Shown here piece by piece: positions 44,031 through 53,817 of a DNA stretch of 64,000 nt. Within the stretch, counting starts at the first letter, position 1; the number at the start of each line of letters is the position of its first letter. Location: assembly GCA_905221605.1 (NCBI GenBank), contig CAJNDS010000791.1, forward strand, positions 1-64,000, in the 5' to 3' direction. The DNA is from Symbiodinium natans. Lineage: Eukaryota; Sar; Dinophyceae; Suessiales; Symbiodiniaceae. The translations under genes and the position numbers were made by a program. The notes under the pieces are model-generated. The model saw only the letters and a list, made by a program, of their open reading frames with translations, was not told the origin of the DNA and made no database searches.

Positions 44031-44204
44031 CAAGCCCTGAAACCCTAAATTTACCATAAATTCTATCAACCTAACCTCGCCCTTTGGGAAGATGGTCTTT
44101 GGATATACCCTATTTGATTAGGCTTATTTGTTATAGGTGTAAAAGCGTAGGGGGGGGTATGGGTTTTGGGACCATCTTCCCAAGGGGCAAGGCCTATGCT
44201 AACT
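44031..44204. repeat. Right terminal inverted repeat
   Basis: Perfect reverse complement of 22419-22592. Ends ATGCTAACT. It includes the run of eight G and the paired GGGAAGATGGTC / GACCATCTTCCC words of the internal hairpin. Confidence 0.95.
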
Positions 44205-44209
44205 TAAAC
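44205..44209. repeat. Target-site duplication TAAAC, right
   Basis: Partner of 22414-22418, directly abutting the right inverted repeat. Confidence 0.85.
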
Positions 44210-44658
44210 ACCCCCCGTGATGGAAGCGAATAGCGTACATCATTGACGATGAAACTAATTAACGAATCACCCTGCGGTTCACGTCAAGAAACAAAACACC
44301 ACACACACAGGTGCTGTGCTGAGTGAGCTCCCTGCCACTTTGGGCAGCCCACCACCACCCGCGATTTGGGAGCACCCAGAGCAGCAACACCACAAAGCAA
44401 CAAACCCGTCAGTGAACCGACAGTTTCATCGTCTTAGCGCGATCATCCTCTGGTTGGTAGGCTTGGACGTCGGCCGTCATGCATACTTTTCAAACACTTC
44501 TCTTTATTCCTTCATCCCTTTAAACACTTGTATGCATTCACATTCTCTTTCTATCTCTTTCTCATCTTGCCTTTAGTTCCTTTCTCCCTGTACAGCCCGC
44601 TCATGCTTTCACTCGGATCAGTTCACGCAGCTGAGGTTGTAGTCCCGTTCTTGTGAGT
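44210..44658. other. Host spacer right of the viral element
   Basis: About 450 bp with no convincing gene. It starts ACCCCCCGTG and becomes pyrimidine-rich near 44,500-44,600. Confidence 0.5.
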
Positions 44659-44958
44659 CTTACTGGTGGTCAGCCAAGCCCTTTGATTTCTCGCTTGAAG
44701 CGGACCGGGCGGGGCTTACTGGTGGTCAGCTTTCTTTCTTCTTTCCGACGCAGCAAGAGATACCAAGCTTAGCGACCACACATTGGCGGAGTGACCCGGC
44801 GTATAAACGCATACACGTACACAGTGAAGTATGTACATTGCATCCAGAGAACGTCACGAATGACCAAAAAGAACTCAAAGCTACACCAGTGAGACATGCT
44901 CAAGTCAGAGGTAGAGAGAAAGAAGAGAACAGGGAGGGGGAGAAGATAGCTGTGCTCG

Positions 44959-44993
44959 CTGTACACTGTACACTGTACACTATACACTGTACA
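44959..44993. repeat. 7-bp tandem repeat CTGTACA
   Basis: Five units, one with a substitution (CTATACA). It lies in the presumed LINE 3' untranslated region (44659-45450), which holds no other gene I can support. Confidence 0.85.
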
Positions 44994-45450
44994 TCTTGCG
45001 TGGGACAAACGGAGTGGCGCTGGGGGCAAGCCGAGCATTGCAAGAAAAATGCAGAGCAGAGCTCAGCTACCCTAGCGGAAGAATGCAATGGACCGATAGC
45101 TGCTGTTCAGTTGTCACAGTGGCCTCAGCAGTGTCAGTATGACGCACAGGCCGGCCATAAAGGCAGCATTGGACCATGCATGGACCGTGGCAGTCCAGAA
45201 GTACGCAGTGCACAGCGGTTCAAGGGTCCAGATAGGAAACTCGGCGACTGACTTTTTACTGCCTCGAGGATGAGCAGTATGTCTGCATAGAGCCCCACCC
45301 CAGGTAAGAGCAAAGAAAGAGCCAACTAGGTGGCTAGACCCGCAGCAACAGGAATCAGCATGGTACTGATTCCAGCGTGGGAACACAAAAACAATGATAA
45401 TGGGTACAGAACCAGGGGCCCACAGGGCTTCCCCGGATGTACCACATAGG

Positions 45451-48400
45451 CTACATTGTGGTTCCAGCTCCCCTCACAGGTGAACGATCATGCCTTACCA
45501 TCCAGAGCATGTAGCACCCATTTACAGTACTGACATCTTCAAGTGATGTAAGCTGGGCACGTCTGTGATCATTGGTACCCCAGGTGCCTGAGCCCGATAC
45601 GAGCACTGAGGTATAATGACCCTGTTCTGGTGAGTCACCAGTGTGTACAATGACTGAAGCAAGCCTGTAACGTAGCCATCGGCAAGTCAGCGACTCCTCA
45701 AGAAAACAGGGAACGCGTACCAGGCGTGGTAGCTGAATAGCACAGGTGTTTTTCTCATAGGTCAGTCGTGCGGAGGGCTGCAGGGTGTAACGGGTGAGGA
45801 GAAAACAGAGAAGATCTGGTGGCGTGGAGAGAGCAAAGGGCACATGCTGAAAATGCCAGTTGTTGATCAAGGTCTGCAGTGTGAGCGGAGGGTCTGGAGT
45901 GCTGGCAGGGATCTGCAACGGTATGGCATACTGAGTAGTGCCATGATCCCAAATTTGGTACCCCATATCGTCCCCCATCCGTGCCTGCCAGGATCCAAGG
46001 CTCAATGGTGGCTGGTTAAGAGCCTGCACATGACAAGCAAATTCAAAAACATCATGCTGATGATGCACATTCCTCCAAGTTCTCAGCAGACGCCTCCAAG
46101 AGGGCAAGCGAGTGAGGTCAGTCGCTTCCTTGCTCCAGATGGCGTCCCGCCAGGCCTGCATATGTAGCCCCCATGAAGACGTGATGGTCGGTGCAAGTTG
46201 GGTACAGGCCCACGAGTAGGCGAGTGCCCAGGAATTAATGTAGCAAAGATTAGACGGATTGCTGAGCACCCGGCACAGTATTCCAATCAAAGTCGCTTGG
46301 CCAGATCGTTGGCCAACTTCGATCGCCGCAAGCTCTCCGGCCGCACCTGGAGGCCTATGAGTTGCAGGGCCGCAAGGCCGCGGCATATCTCCAGGAGATG
46401 CCAAATCTTCATGGAGTCCGGGTGACGAAGTCCCACATCGAGCAGAAACGCATGGACTTTGCTGTTGATGGTGCTCTCCTGTAGCCGCTGGGTCGAGTGG
46501 AAGCGAGAGACCGAGCCCTCCACCCTCACGACGGGGAGTGCCTGCTCGATGGCCTGGAGGATTGTCGTCGTTGTAACCGGGGGACGCTCCGCATCTACCC
46601 CGAGGCTCTTCCCACTTGGGTTCCACCGCTGGTAGGTCCAGCCCTCTTCCTGGAGCCATCCCTGTTGTCTGGCCGTCTGCTGCTCTGTCTCTGAGGCTTG
46701 GACTTGCTGCAGTTTCGTGAGCAGCAGCTGAAAGAGTTGGTACAGTAAGACATTTCGGAGAGGGGCATGTTGCTGACGACTTTCCATTTGCGTGCGCCAT
46801 TCTGCCGAGACCTTCAGAAGCACCTCTCTCTGGCGTGGTCCCTGACTCGACGAGGACAGCGTCAGCAGATGCTCCTGGACATTCACTGTTCCGAACATGC
46901 CCATCATTTCGGAGTCCAGGGCTTCCTCTGCCATCGTGGGACCTTAGGAAGAAGTGATAGAGTAGGAACTGCCAGAGAACAGTGCACTTAGCGCGGTGAG
47001 CCCTGGGATTAAGCATCGTACTGCCACAGAACACGCACGGCGACCCTGGGGAGGGGAATTTGAGACTAGCCGCAGTTGCTTGGGCCTGATGCTGCAAGAA
47101 CAGCTCAGGATGAGCTTTCTGCCAGTGCACTTTCATCATGCGTGAGTGCACAATCCATTGACCACAGCGAGCACAGTGCTGGGCAAGCGTACGACGAGTC
47201 TCATAGACATAGATGGCATTTTGTCCTTTGGCACTTATTAGCTTTGAGAGTTGATCAGGGACAGCCCACATTGTTGCATCAAAGTTTGCCGGGGTGTCCG
47301 AGAGCTGTGTCGTCTCAGGCAATTCGGCTTGCAGCGGAGTTGTGCCTACGGGGGTCTTGCTTATCGACTGGCCAGGAGCAGGATTCGTGATCTGTGGGGG
47401 ATTCGGGCTTAACTGATCATTACCTGGCGCTGTATGATGAGCAGGTGTTGGAACGTCAGTTGTTGTGGTAGGACAGGCAGCCTGACTAGTAAGCACCTTA
47501 CAATGCCCACCATTAATGTGTGCTTTAAGCCCCGGCCACTTAGGGAACTTTTTGTGGCAGTATTTGCACTGCGGCAGCCCATGTAATGAGTCTCGTAGCT
47601 TGTGAAAGGTATGACCAATCTGAGTCGCACGTTGGTGCTCTGGGTGTTTCTTGGCCTGATGAATGAGCACCGCCGAAGAGTTGGCGAAGTACAACCCGCA
47701 TATGCTGCATGCAGTGGCCTGACAGCTAGAGCCCTCCACTGCTTGAAGGGATTTCATCGGGGGTTCCTTCAAGGATTGGTAGACATGTTCCCACCACGGG
47801 CAGTGTGGATGACACGCAAGTGGATCATGCGGCTTGGGCTGTTCATTGTCCATGGCTACTTGAAGCATCTTAACGGGTGACATCAAGCCATGCTTAGAGA
47901 GGAAGTCACTGTGTGAGACATGACTGATGTGAACCGGGTCCTTGTAGAGGCTGCGTAGTTGTCGCAGAATGGTGCTTGTTAGAAGGGCTGAGCTGGCCTC
48001 CGTCAGCCCACAGCTATTGAGGGAGTAGCTTATCGATGACCAAACGCAAGCTCTCCACAGTTCACACCGAATACGAGGACTGAGCGTGTGACGCCCTCTG
48101 AGGATCTTCACCATTCGCCAGAAGTTCGCCATGCCACATGAGATCCTGTGTTTAAGCGTAAGCATCTCAAAGGGACCGTATGAGGCAACGGCGCCAAGAT
48201 AGACAAATTGTGACACAAGAGGGATGTGAACATCACCTGAGAGATGCTGCAACCGAAGAGCTTTGCCCTCTGGGGTGTTTGCTGTGTACCGCTGACGCGC
48301 AGTCTGAGCCAGGGTGCCACGAAGCACTAGGATCGCTTTGGATTTTGTCGGGCTAAGAGTCATCCCATGGTTTTTCAGAAGCCTAAAGAGAAGTTTGATG

Positions 48401-51400
48401 TTATCGATGGTAGCCTCAAGCTGTGACATGGAAGAAAACTCTTGCGCCCAGTGGAAGTCATCCGCAAAAAGAGTAAGCGCTGCTAGGACGACTTCGAGTC
48501 CGATTCTATCCGCAAGATCCATTGTGATGCTGTGTACAAAGATCAACCAGAGGAGTGGTGCAACACTACAACCCTGGCGAATACCTTGCTCCGCAGGTAC
48601 AGAGTATTCCTTACCGCCGTGCCGGAACCAATAAGTAGCCTGGCTGTGCCAGCTCATGACCAGATGTACAAGGTTCTGGGGTAAGGCAATTCTCCGCATA
48701 CTCGAGAGGAGCCTGCTACGCGGCATTCTGTCGAAGGCCTGAGTGAGATCAACACTTAGCTGCAGAGCCCCGTATAGGGCTGTTGGTTTGTGTCCAGCGA
48801 AGCGATTGTGTAGATTGGGTGCAAAGGCGGCCAGCTTACCCCTAATTTGGCTGCAGTGCATGAAGACCCTCGCGAGGGCGTCCCTGTGCGAGCGATTGGG
48901 ACAGTAGGCGTATTGTGGTAGGGTGAGAATGTGCTCATAGATGTGGGCTTTCAGTGGCTGGATGGCTGCAGCAAAGGTGATTTTTCCCAAGGGGCATTGC
49001 AGCCCGATGGGGCGGTAATGCTCAGGGTCTTTACCACTTTTTGCCGATTTGGGGATTAGCGCGAGGCTGGTGTCACGCCACTCAACATCAACACGTGCAT
49101 TCTTTGTACTCCAACATTGCTTCATGTGGTTGTGCAGCCATACCCCCACTTCCTCTGCAACAGGTCTCCAGGCCGCCGACGGCGGTTGCCCAGCTGGTGT
49201 GGCCTTTCGGAGTGGGCACTGCTTTATGAGCGAAGTGAGTGTCGAAGCTGGTGGGATGGCCGATATATTAAGCGTCCAATCGTTCTGCATACATCGGTCC
49301 TGATCACTTGCAGCAAAGCGGGTCGTTAGGCTCTTTTGGACTATGGTGGCCTGCTGGGGCATCGGGACGAGTCTTCCCTGGTCGTCGCTTATCCGCCACC
49401 GCCTACGAAAGGATTTGGGCGCAAGACGATGGACTACTTGGTATAGGGCCCGTATATTGCCTTGTGCAGCAGCATCATCCGCTTCCTGAATGGCATCCAG
49501 GTAGCGTTGTCTCTTGAGGTGATTGCAGCATTGCCTGTGTTGTCTATGCAATTTCTGGTACGCAGTAACCCTCCTCCAAAGCCGGAAGATGTTCATGAAG
49601 GTAGTTGGCTTGGTGGCGCGCATGGCCTTATACGCCTGCCAGAGTTTTGAGACCCCCATCTGAACATCAGGGTGGTGCCAGAGCCTGGGCTTAGCAGCGG
49701 TCTGCTCCGCCGGGAAAACAGCAACAGCAGCTTCATGTACAACCTTGTGCAGCTGGGTAATTGAGGCAGTGGGAGCAAGGCTCTGCAGTCCCTCTTGAAC
49801 TTTCTGCTGGTATGTACGAAGTTTGGACAGCTTAGGGTCTGGGCCAGCGCAATCAGAGGAGGTGCTGTGCGCCTTGACTGAAGGTGGGCATTGTCTAGTG
49901 CAGGCAATGAGCTGTTCACGGTCAATCTGTCGGTTGGCAGCGGGCAGAGCAGGATCAGTCTGGTAGCATTGCCAGTACCTCAGAGGAATCTGGGCCACGA
50001 GGGGGAGGTGATGTGCTCCACCCATTCTAGAGGCACCCACTTGGAAGCCCGGAATTGTGGTACATCTTCGGGCCTGCAGGCGTGCGTCGCTTCTTCGAAC
50101 TAGGATATAGTCGATCTGCGAGCGGTAGTCTCCAAACACAAAGGTGCAAGAGCGTTTGGGGGTGCCTGTCCACGTATTGAGGGCAATCATGGACTGTGTT
50201 CTTAGCATGTCAAGGAAGGTGGTTTCGTCTAAAGCTCTGTCAGCAGCAAGCGGTCCTGTGACCGGTCCCACAGTCGGTGCGTGTGGATATAGTTGTGTGT
50301 TGAAATCGCCTGTGAGAAGAAGGTGGTCCCTTTGCGGGACGCTTTGCATAACGGAGTCTAGACTATTCCATATTTTGTGCCTCTTATCATATATGTCTGG
50401 ATCTTGTGAGTTCCAAGCCTTCTGATAGACTGCAAGAACATGAATATTTCGCGCATTCCTTGGTGCGGGAAGGCGAATCTGCAGTACACGTCCGGGGATA
50501 TGCATTTGCAGTTGTAGCTTGTGGCTGGGACAGAGGCGTTGATTGACAGCAATCAAAATTCCTCCGTGGTCCTTGGCACCCGGGGCAGAATGTACCATGT
50601 GCCATCTGTCAGTGGAGTATTCAAGGTCCTTTGACCATCTCGTTTCAAGAATGACTGCTATGTCAAGATCCGAGCTATCCAGGTAAACCATTAATTCTTC
50701 GTAAAGGCCGCCGCCAAGGCCACCACAGTTCCACATGAAGGTGCGTAATCCTTTGTTACAGGTGTTCGCAGTACCTGTTTGGATCACCGGGGCAGTGATT
50801 TCCGATGGAACTTGGTTTTGTCTGAGCGGCCTGCCTTTATACATGGTATGACCAAACCTCAGAGCTCTCCTACAGGCTCTTAGAAACGATCTTTTGCGAA
50901 CTCCATGTTCAGGCGGGACTGACAAGGTTCCAGGAAGTGGCTGATACGTGGCGGGGTTCTCCCTTGGGTGTGTACACGCAGTCTCGGCCGGAGAGAAGAG
51001 CGAAAATAAGACAAGAAGGGATACCCAAAGGCGCAGCGAAGGATAGCGATGGCTCCTGTCACCACCGTCAACCCGGTGGCGTACACACTTAGAGCAGAGC
51101 GAGCCGTCGGCGGAGATGGTCGGCCGGACAAACATCTCCTGAATGAGAAGAGGGAAAGAGAGAGAGTAAGAGCATGTAGCAGAAGTCACAGAGTGTAGCA
51201 TGGGGTGGTACCCATAAGGCTTCGACAATTCATGAGGATTCTGGGAGCATATAGATCTGTCTGCAGCTAGTGCCATGGGAACACTAGCAACCCTCGCTTT
51301 TGAGTCACCCTCTTCGTGAGAGACCACGTTTGAATGTGATATGGGGACTCCCCTGGAATTGGGACCAGGGCGGCTCGTGAAAGAGCTCATAGCAGGGTGA

Positions 51401-51447
51401 GTCTGCTTTGGGGGTGTGTGTGTGCATGTATGGGTGCTAATGACCAA
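45451..51447 (-). CDS. LINE ORF2: AP-endonuclease, reverse transcriptase, zinc fingers, C-terminal USP-like protease
   Basis: 1998 residues. Endonuclease at about 235-480: MWNCGGLGGG, ILETRW, LLTGDFNTQL, and GGAHHLPL where SDH is usual. RT at about 810-1010: YRPIGLQCPLGK, LSVDLTQAFDRMP, GIRQGCSVAPLL, FADDFHW. Three C2H2 fingers (CSICGLYF, CKYCHKKF, CARCGQWI) and CVFCGSTM lie at about 1245-1490. The last 270 residues look like a ubiquitin-specific protease: Cys box NPSNLCYINS (about 1737) and His box GDSPEQGHYTSV (about 1944). Between about 46,940 and 46,285 the meaningful frame is the overlapping one at 46287-46934, so two compensating frameshifts are likely. Confidence 0.82.
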   Translation of the reverse strand: MVISTHTCTHTPPKQTHPAMSSFTSRPGPNSRGVPISHSNVVSHEEGDSKARVASVPMALAADRSICSQNPHELSKPYGYHPMLHSVTSATCSYSLSFPLLIQEMFVRPTISADGSLCSKCVRHRVDGGDRSHRYPSLRLWVSLLVLFSLFSPAETACTHPRENPATYQPLPGTLSVPPEHGVRKRSFLRACRRALRFGHTMYKGRPLRQNQVPSEITAPVIQTGTANTCNKGLRTFMWNCGGLGGGLYEELMVYLDSSDLDIAVILETRWSKDLEYSTDRWHMVHSAPGAKDHGGILIAVNQRLCPSHKLQLQMHIPGRVLQIRLPAPRNARNIHVLAVYQKAWNSQDPDIYDKRHKIWNSLDSVMQSVPQRDHLLLTGDFNTQLYPHAPTVGPVTGPLAADRALDETTFLDMLRTQSMIALNTWTGTPKRSCTFVFGDYRSQIDYILVRRSDARLQARRCTTIPGFQVGASRMGGAHHLPLVAQIPLRYWQCYQTDPALPAANRQIDREQLIACTRQCPPSVKAHSTSSDCAGPDPKLSKLRTYQQKVQEGLQSLAPTASITQLHKVVHEAAVAVFPAEQTAAKPRLWHHPDVQMGVSKLWQAYKAMRATKPTTFMNIFRLWRRVTAYQKLHRQHRQCCNHLKRQRYLDAIQEADDAAAQGNIRALYQVVHRLAPKSFRRRWRISDDQGRLVPMPQQATIVQKSLTTRFAASDQDRCMQNDWTLNISAIPPASTLTSLIKQCPLRKATPAGQPPSAAWRPVAEEVGVWLHNHMKQCWSTKNARVDVEWRDTSLALIPKSAKSGKDPEHYRPIGLQCPLGKITFAAAIQPLKAHIYEHILTLPQYAYCPNRSHRDALARVFMHCSQIRGKLAAFAPNLHNRFAGHKPTALYGALQLSVDLTQAFDRMPRSRLLSSMRRIALPQNLVHLVMSWHSQATYWFRHGGKEYSVPAEQGIRQGCSVAPLLWLIFVHSITMDLADRIGLEVVLAALTLFADDFHWAQEFSSMSQLEATIDNIKLLFRLLKNHGMTLSPTKSKAILVLRGTLAQTARQRYTANTPEGKALRLQHLSGDVHIPLVSQFVYLGAVASYGPFEMLTLKHRISCGMANFWRMVKILRGRHTLSPRIRCELWRACVWSSISYSLNSCGLTEASSALLTSTILRQLRSLYKDPVHISHVSHSDFLSKHGLMSPVKMLQVAMDNEQPKPHDPLACHPHCPWWEHVYQSLKEPPMKSLQAVEGSSCQATACSICGLYFANSSAVLIHQAKKHPEHQRATQIGHTFHKLRDSLHGLPQCKYCHKKFPKWPGLKAHINGGHCKVLTSQAACPTTTTDVPTPAHHTAPGNDQLSPNPPQITNPAPGQSISKTPVGTTPLQAELPETTQLSDTPANFDATMWAVPDQLSKLISAKGQNAIYVYETRRTLAQHCARCGQWIVHSRMMKVHWQKAHPELFLQHQAQATAASLKFPSPGSPCVFCGSTMLNPRAHRAKCTVLWQFLLYHFFLRSHDGRGSPGLRNDGHVRNSECPGASADAVLVESGTTPERGASEGLGRMAHANGKSSATCPSPKCLTVPTLSAAAHETAASPSLRDRAADGQTTGMAPGRGLDLPAVEPKWEEPRGRCGASPGYNDDNPPGHRAGTPRREGGGLGLSLPLDPAATGEHHQQQSPCVSARCGTSSPGLHEDLASPGDMPRPCGPATHRPPGAAGELAAIEVGQRSGQATLIGILCRVLSNPSNLCYINSWALAYSWACTQLAPTITSSWGLHMQAWRDAIWSKEATDLTRLPSWRRLLRTWRNVHHQHDVFEFACHVQALNQPPLSLGSWQARMGDDMGYQIWDHGTTQYAIPLQIPASTPDPPLTLQTLINNWHFQHVPFALSTPPDLLCFLLTRYTLQPSARLTYEKNTCAIQLPRLVRVPCFLEESLTCRWLRYRLASVIVHTGDSPEQGHYTSVLVSGSGTWGTNDHRRAQLTSLEDVSTVNGCYMLWMVRHDRSPVRGAGTTM
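46287..46934 (-). CDS. ORF2 linker in shifted frame
   Basis: 215 residues (MAEEALDSEMMGMFGTVNVQ onward) with regular helical, leucine-rich composition (LLYQLFQLLLTKLQQVQASE), while the main frame over the same bases is arginine/proline/glycine-rich and looks like noise. It therefore represents the true sequence between the zinc fingers and the USP-like domain, displaced by one base at each end. It is part of ORF2, not a separate gene. Confidence 0.55.
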   Translation of the reverse strand: MAEEALDSEMMGMFGTVNVQEHLLTLSSSSQGPRQREVLLKVSAEWRTQMESRQQHAPLRNVLLYQLFQLLLTKLQQVQASETEQQTARQQGWLQEEGWTYQRWNPSGKSLGVDAERPPVTTTTILQAIEQALPVVRVEGSVSRFHSTQRLQESTINSKVHAFLLDVGLRHPDSMKIWHLLEICRGLAALQLIGLQVRPESLRRSKLANDLAKRL

Positions 51448-52217
51448 AAGGGAGTTTTAGTCACAAGACCAGGAACTTTGTGCAGTAGGCATGAAGGAGA
51501 TACATCCCAGTGGTGTCGGCGACGATAGACACCCGTAATGATTCTGGTGGTGAGCCAGTAGTGCTTGCGTCTGCTGATCGCACGCAATCTAAGCATACAG
51601 AGCAGAGTGCAGAGGCCAAGGCCCCAACACCAGGGCTTCATCTCAGTCCTGTCCAAGGCAAGCGGGTTGTGAACAGAGAGGGGCTCGTCTGTCATGCAGA
51701 TACTATGCATGAAGTAGTGGCAGGTGACTACTTTTGAACGCTTGAGCTGAGGGTGGGCCGGTGCATTCTGCACACTGCGGCTGTCACCATACTCGGAGCA
51801 ACCAGGGGCCGAAGACCGGCTACCCTGGGAAGAGGGGTGTGCAGCTGGGCGATCTTGAGGGCCATCCCGCATTAACTTGGCAAACTCCCTGAAAACGACC
51901 AGCGGAGCTGGCAACAGACCGTTGTCGGTAAGGAAAAGTCTGTTGTGATTCGGGGCGAGCAATGTGACGCCTCGAAGAAAGAGACAGACGAGAGTACCTG
52001 CCTGTCCTTCCGTCAAGATTACTCCATTGGCGCTTCTATAGAATACAATGCCAGCTTCGAAGGCGAGTTTGCCATCTATGTGCAGTGCCAGTTCGCAGTC
52101 TTCACGCATGCCTGAAATCGTGCGTTGGCCTGGAAAGGCCGTGGTTAGGTGGATGTGCTGTCTGTAGGAGGAGCCCCACACTCCCCCAGCCTTCAGGCCA
52201 GCATTATAGATGCCAGT
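51387..52217 (-). pseudogene. Tpt1/KptA domain, C-terminal half (LINE upstream ORF)
   Basis: Directly after the DIRS-like insertion the frame reads TGIYNAGLKAGGVWGSSYRQ then HIHLTT, the R-x-H-I-H motif that binds NAD and the RNA phosphate in Tpt1/KptA. It continues ALHIDGKLAFEAGIVFYRSA and NGVILTEGQAG, the conserved end of that domain. A C-terminal tail of about 170 residues follows and overlaps the start of ORF2. The half-domain alone cannot be active. Its other half is at 58478 and above. Confidence 0.8.
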
Positions 52218-52307
52218 GTTTATATTTTACTATCAGCCATCGCCCAAAGTACAGCAAAGGAACTCTTTCACAACGCACACCCGCATTCGCCAAATCCGAA
52301 CATCTAC
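52218..52307 (-). repeat. Split repeat B2
   Basis: 90 bp identical to 52871-52960, offset 653 bp. Forms one outer end of the element, next to the KptA codon for threonine at 52215-52217. The spacer 52308-52732 between B2 and A2 has no gene I can assign. Confidence 0.9.
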
Positions 52308-52732
52308 AACAACAAGATGAATGCAGAAGATATCTCACGCGAATCGGATCTATGCACTCCACTGCACAAAGGACCATCGGACGAAACACTCCTTCACTTT
52401 TTGGATGTGGCGGTCGAAGCATCAAAGGTGAGCATGCAGCATGAACACATTACCGATCCATGCGAACCAAAAGACATTCCCCCCCAAGGAGGGCTATACA
52501 GAGTGGCACCACGGCTTGCCCACGTGCCAGAGTTCTTGGGCGCAAGATTCAGGCGCTCGAAAAATTGGGACACCACATTGGAAGTGAAAAATGGCACAAG
52601 ACATGCCATTATCGAAAGTGAGGGAGATTTCATCTCCATGCGAGCAAAAGACTCCTGCAACTGGCTCGAATCCCGAGGGAAAACAAAAGAGCACACCACC
52701 CCCAGAGACAATCCAAGGGCGGGAGGGTGGGA

Positions 52733-52869
52733 TCACAAAAATTGCTCACGCATGCGAAGTATGTCATGTCAAGACATGAGTCTCTCACTTTGGGCCGATG
52801 GCTGATACGCAAGCAAAGTGACAGCTCAGTTGAAGTAAAATAAAAACATCCTTGAGTAAACACAAGATA
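52733..52869 (-). repeat. Split repeat A2
   Basis: 137 bp, matching 58339-58476 except for one inserted base. Only one base separates it from B1. Confidence 0.9.
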
Positions 52870-52870
52870 C

Positions 52871-52960
52871 GTTTATATTTTACTATCAGCCATCGCCCAA
52901 AGTACAGCAAAGGAACTCTTTCACAACGCACACCCGCATTCGCCAAATCCGAACATCTAC
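52871..52960 (-). repeat. Split repeat B1
   Basis: Inner copy of B. The oxygenase-like ORF runs directly into it, which places the internal deletion at this junction. Confidence 0.9.
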
Positions 52961-53706
52961 GCACCACACAGCGCGGAGGATGTGCAAGGAGCGAAAAAGG
53001 AGCAGGCAGGAAAGTGCGGAGGCAGGACCTGCTCGGGAAGCGTTGGTGATGGGCACGTGACCTGTGCATCCGGAGCAGGAGGTGCAACGACACTGCCTTG
53101 AGCAGATGGCGGTGGAGGTGTGCTCGACACGCGAGGCAAGGGAAAACCAAGAGCCGCCAGCAAGGAGACGTCATCAGCGGACAGAGCATCCGGATTGGGC
53201 GCCGTATAAGCGATGACGACCCAGCGATCGCCAACCCATGGTTCGCTGCAGTGGCGCAAGCGGCCATTGAAAGAGAAGCCTGCCCGCCGAGTGCACACAA
53301 TGGCCCCACGTAAGGACTGATCTGCCTCCTTGTCTGGAGGCGGCACCAAGGTGTAGCCTGGAAAAGCCGAAGCGTTGCCTTCCAACCACAAGCCTCCGCC
53401 CGAGAAGGCCCCCAGGCTGAAGGTGTAATTCTGAGAGTCGGGGCTGTTGAAATCCTGGTGGATGTGCGCAAACTCATTGTGAGAAACACAGATGCTCGTC
53501 CAAGTGCCTTCAGGAAAAAGGTGCGCGAGAAATGCGTTCACATACCGCACAAGATCTTGCTGCTCCAGAGTGGCCGAGCACATGCCACCTTGACCCCCCA
53601 CGCGTGCCCCTAAGTTAAAATACTGAGCAGCAGGTCGACCCCCAGTCAGCACGTGTGAACGGCGAAGAAAAACTGCACCAGGGAACGAGTCCTGCAAAAG
53701 ATACAA
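52957..53706 (-). CDS. 2-oxoglutarate/Fe(II) oxygenase-like protein of DIRS-like element
   Basis: 249 residues. The ligands of a jelly-roll oxygenase are visible: HIHQDF (H-x-D, about residue 77), then SLGAFSGGGLWLEG, then FNGRLRHCSEPWVGDRWVVI (distal H and the R that binds 2-oxoglutarate). The end (APNPDALSADDVSLLAALGF and a proline-rich tail) parallels the ORF at 14564-15604, where a methyltransferase-like domain follows; here that part is deleted. By analogy with TET/JBP enzymes it might oxidise a DNA or RNA base, but it could act on another substrate. Confidence 0.72.
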   Translation of the reverse strand: MYLLQDSFPGAVFLRRSHVLTGGRPAAQYFNLGARVGGQGGMCSATLEQQDLVRYVNAFLAHLFPEGTWTSICVSHNEFAHIHQDFNSPDSQNYTFSLGAFSGGGLWLEGNASAFPGYTLVPPPDKEADQSLRGAIVCTRRAGFSFNGRLRHCSEPWVGDRWVVIAYTAPNPDALSADDVSLLAALGFPLPRVSSTPPPPSAQGSVVAPPAPDAQVTCPSPTLPEQVLPPHFPACSFFAPCTSSALCGA

Positions 53707-53817
53707 GCAAGTCTCCCAAGAGAAATCGCCATTCTGAAGAGCTTCTGCGGGCGAGACACCATCATCCTCTCTTGTTGTACGGACATCTGAATTGCCGGCC
53801 CCCAGTGAAGAAGATAG

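Larger units (their letters stand above)
22419..44204. mobile_element. Integrated Polinton-like virus, 21.8 kb
   Basis: Bounded by perfect 174-bp inverted repeats that start AG and end CT, and by a 5-bp duplication, as known for Polintons. It encodes the expected core: DDE integrase, polymerase, A32-type packaging ATPase, double-jelly-roll capsid protein and penton-like protein, plus fibre, lipase and small proteins. No adenovirus-type maturation protease was seen. DNA from 22.6 to 39.9 kb is strongly AT-rich, unlike the host; 39.9-44.0 kb is GC-richer and host-like. All core ORFs are open, so the copy may be recent. Confidence 0.92.

Noticed and set aside
22419-44204. Adenovirus-type maturation protease expected in Polintons
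   Set aside because: No viral ORF shows the H...D/N...Q...C order; it seems absent, so none is annotated.
52149-52805. Plus-strand 218-codon ORF across the split repeats
   Set aside because: It spans repeat B2, spacer and A2, shows no motif and would cross an element boundary.
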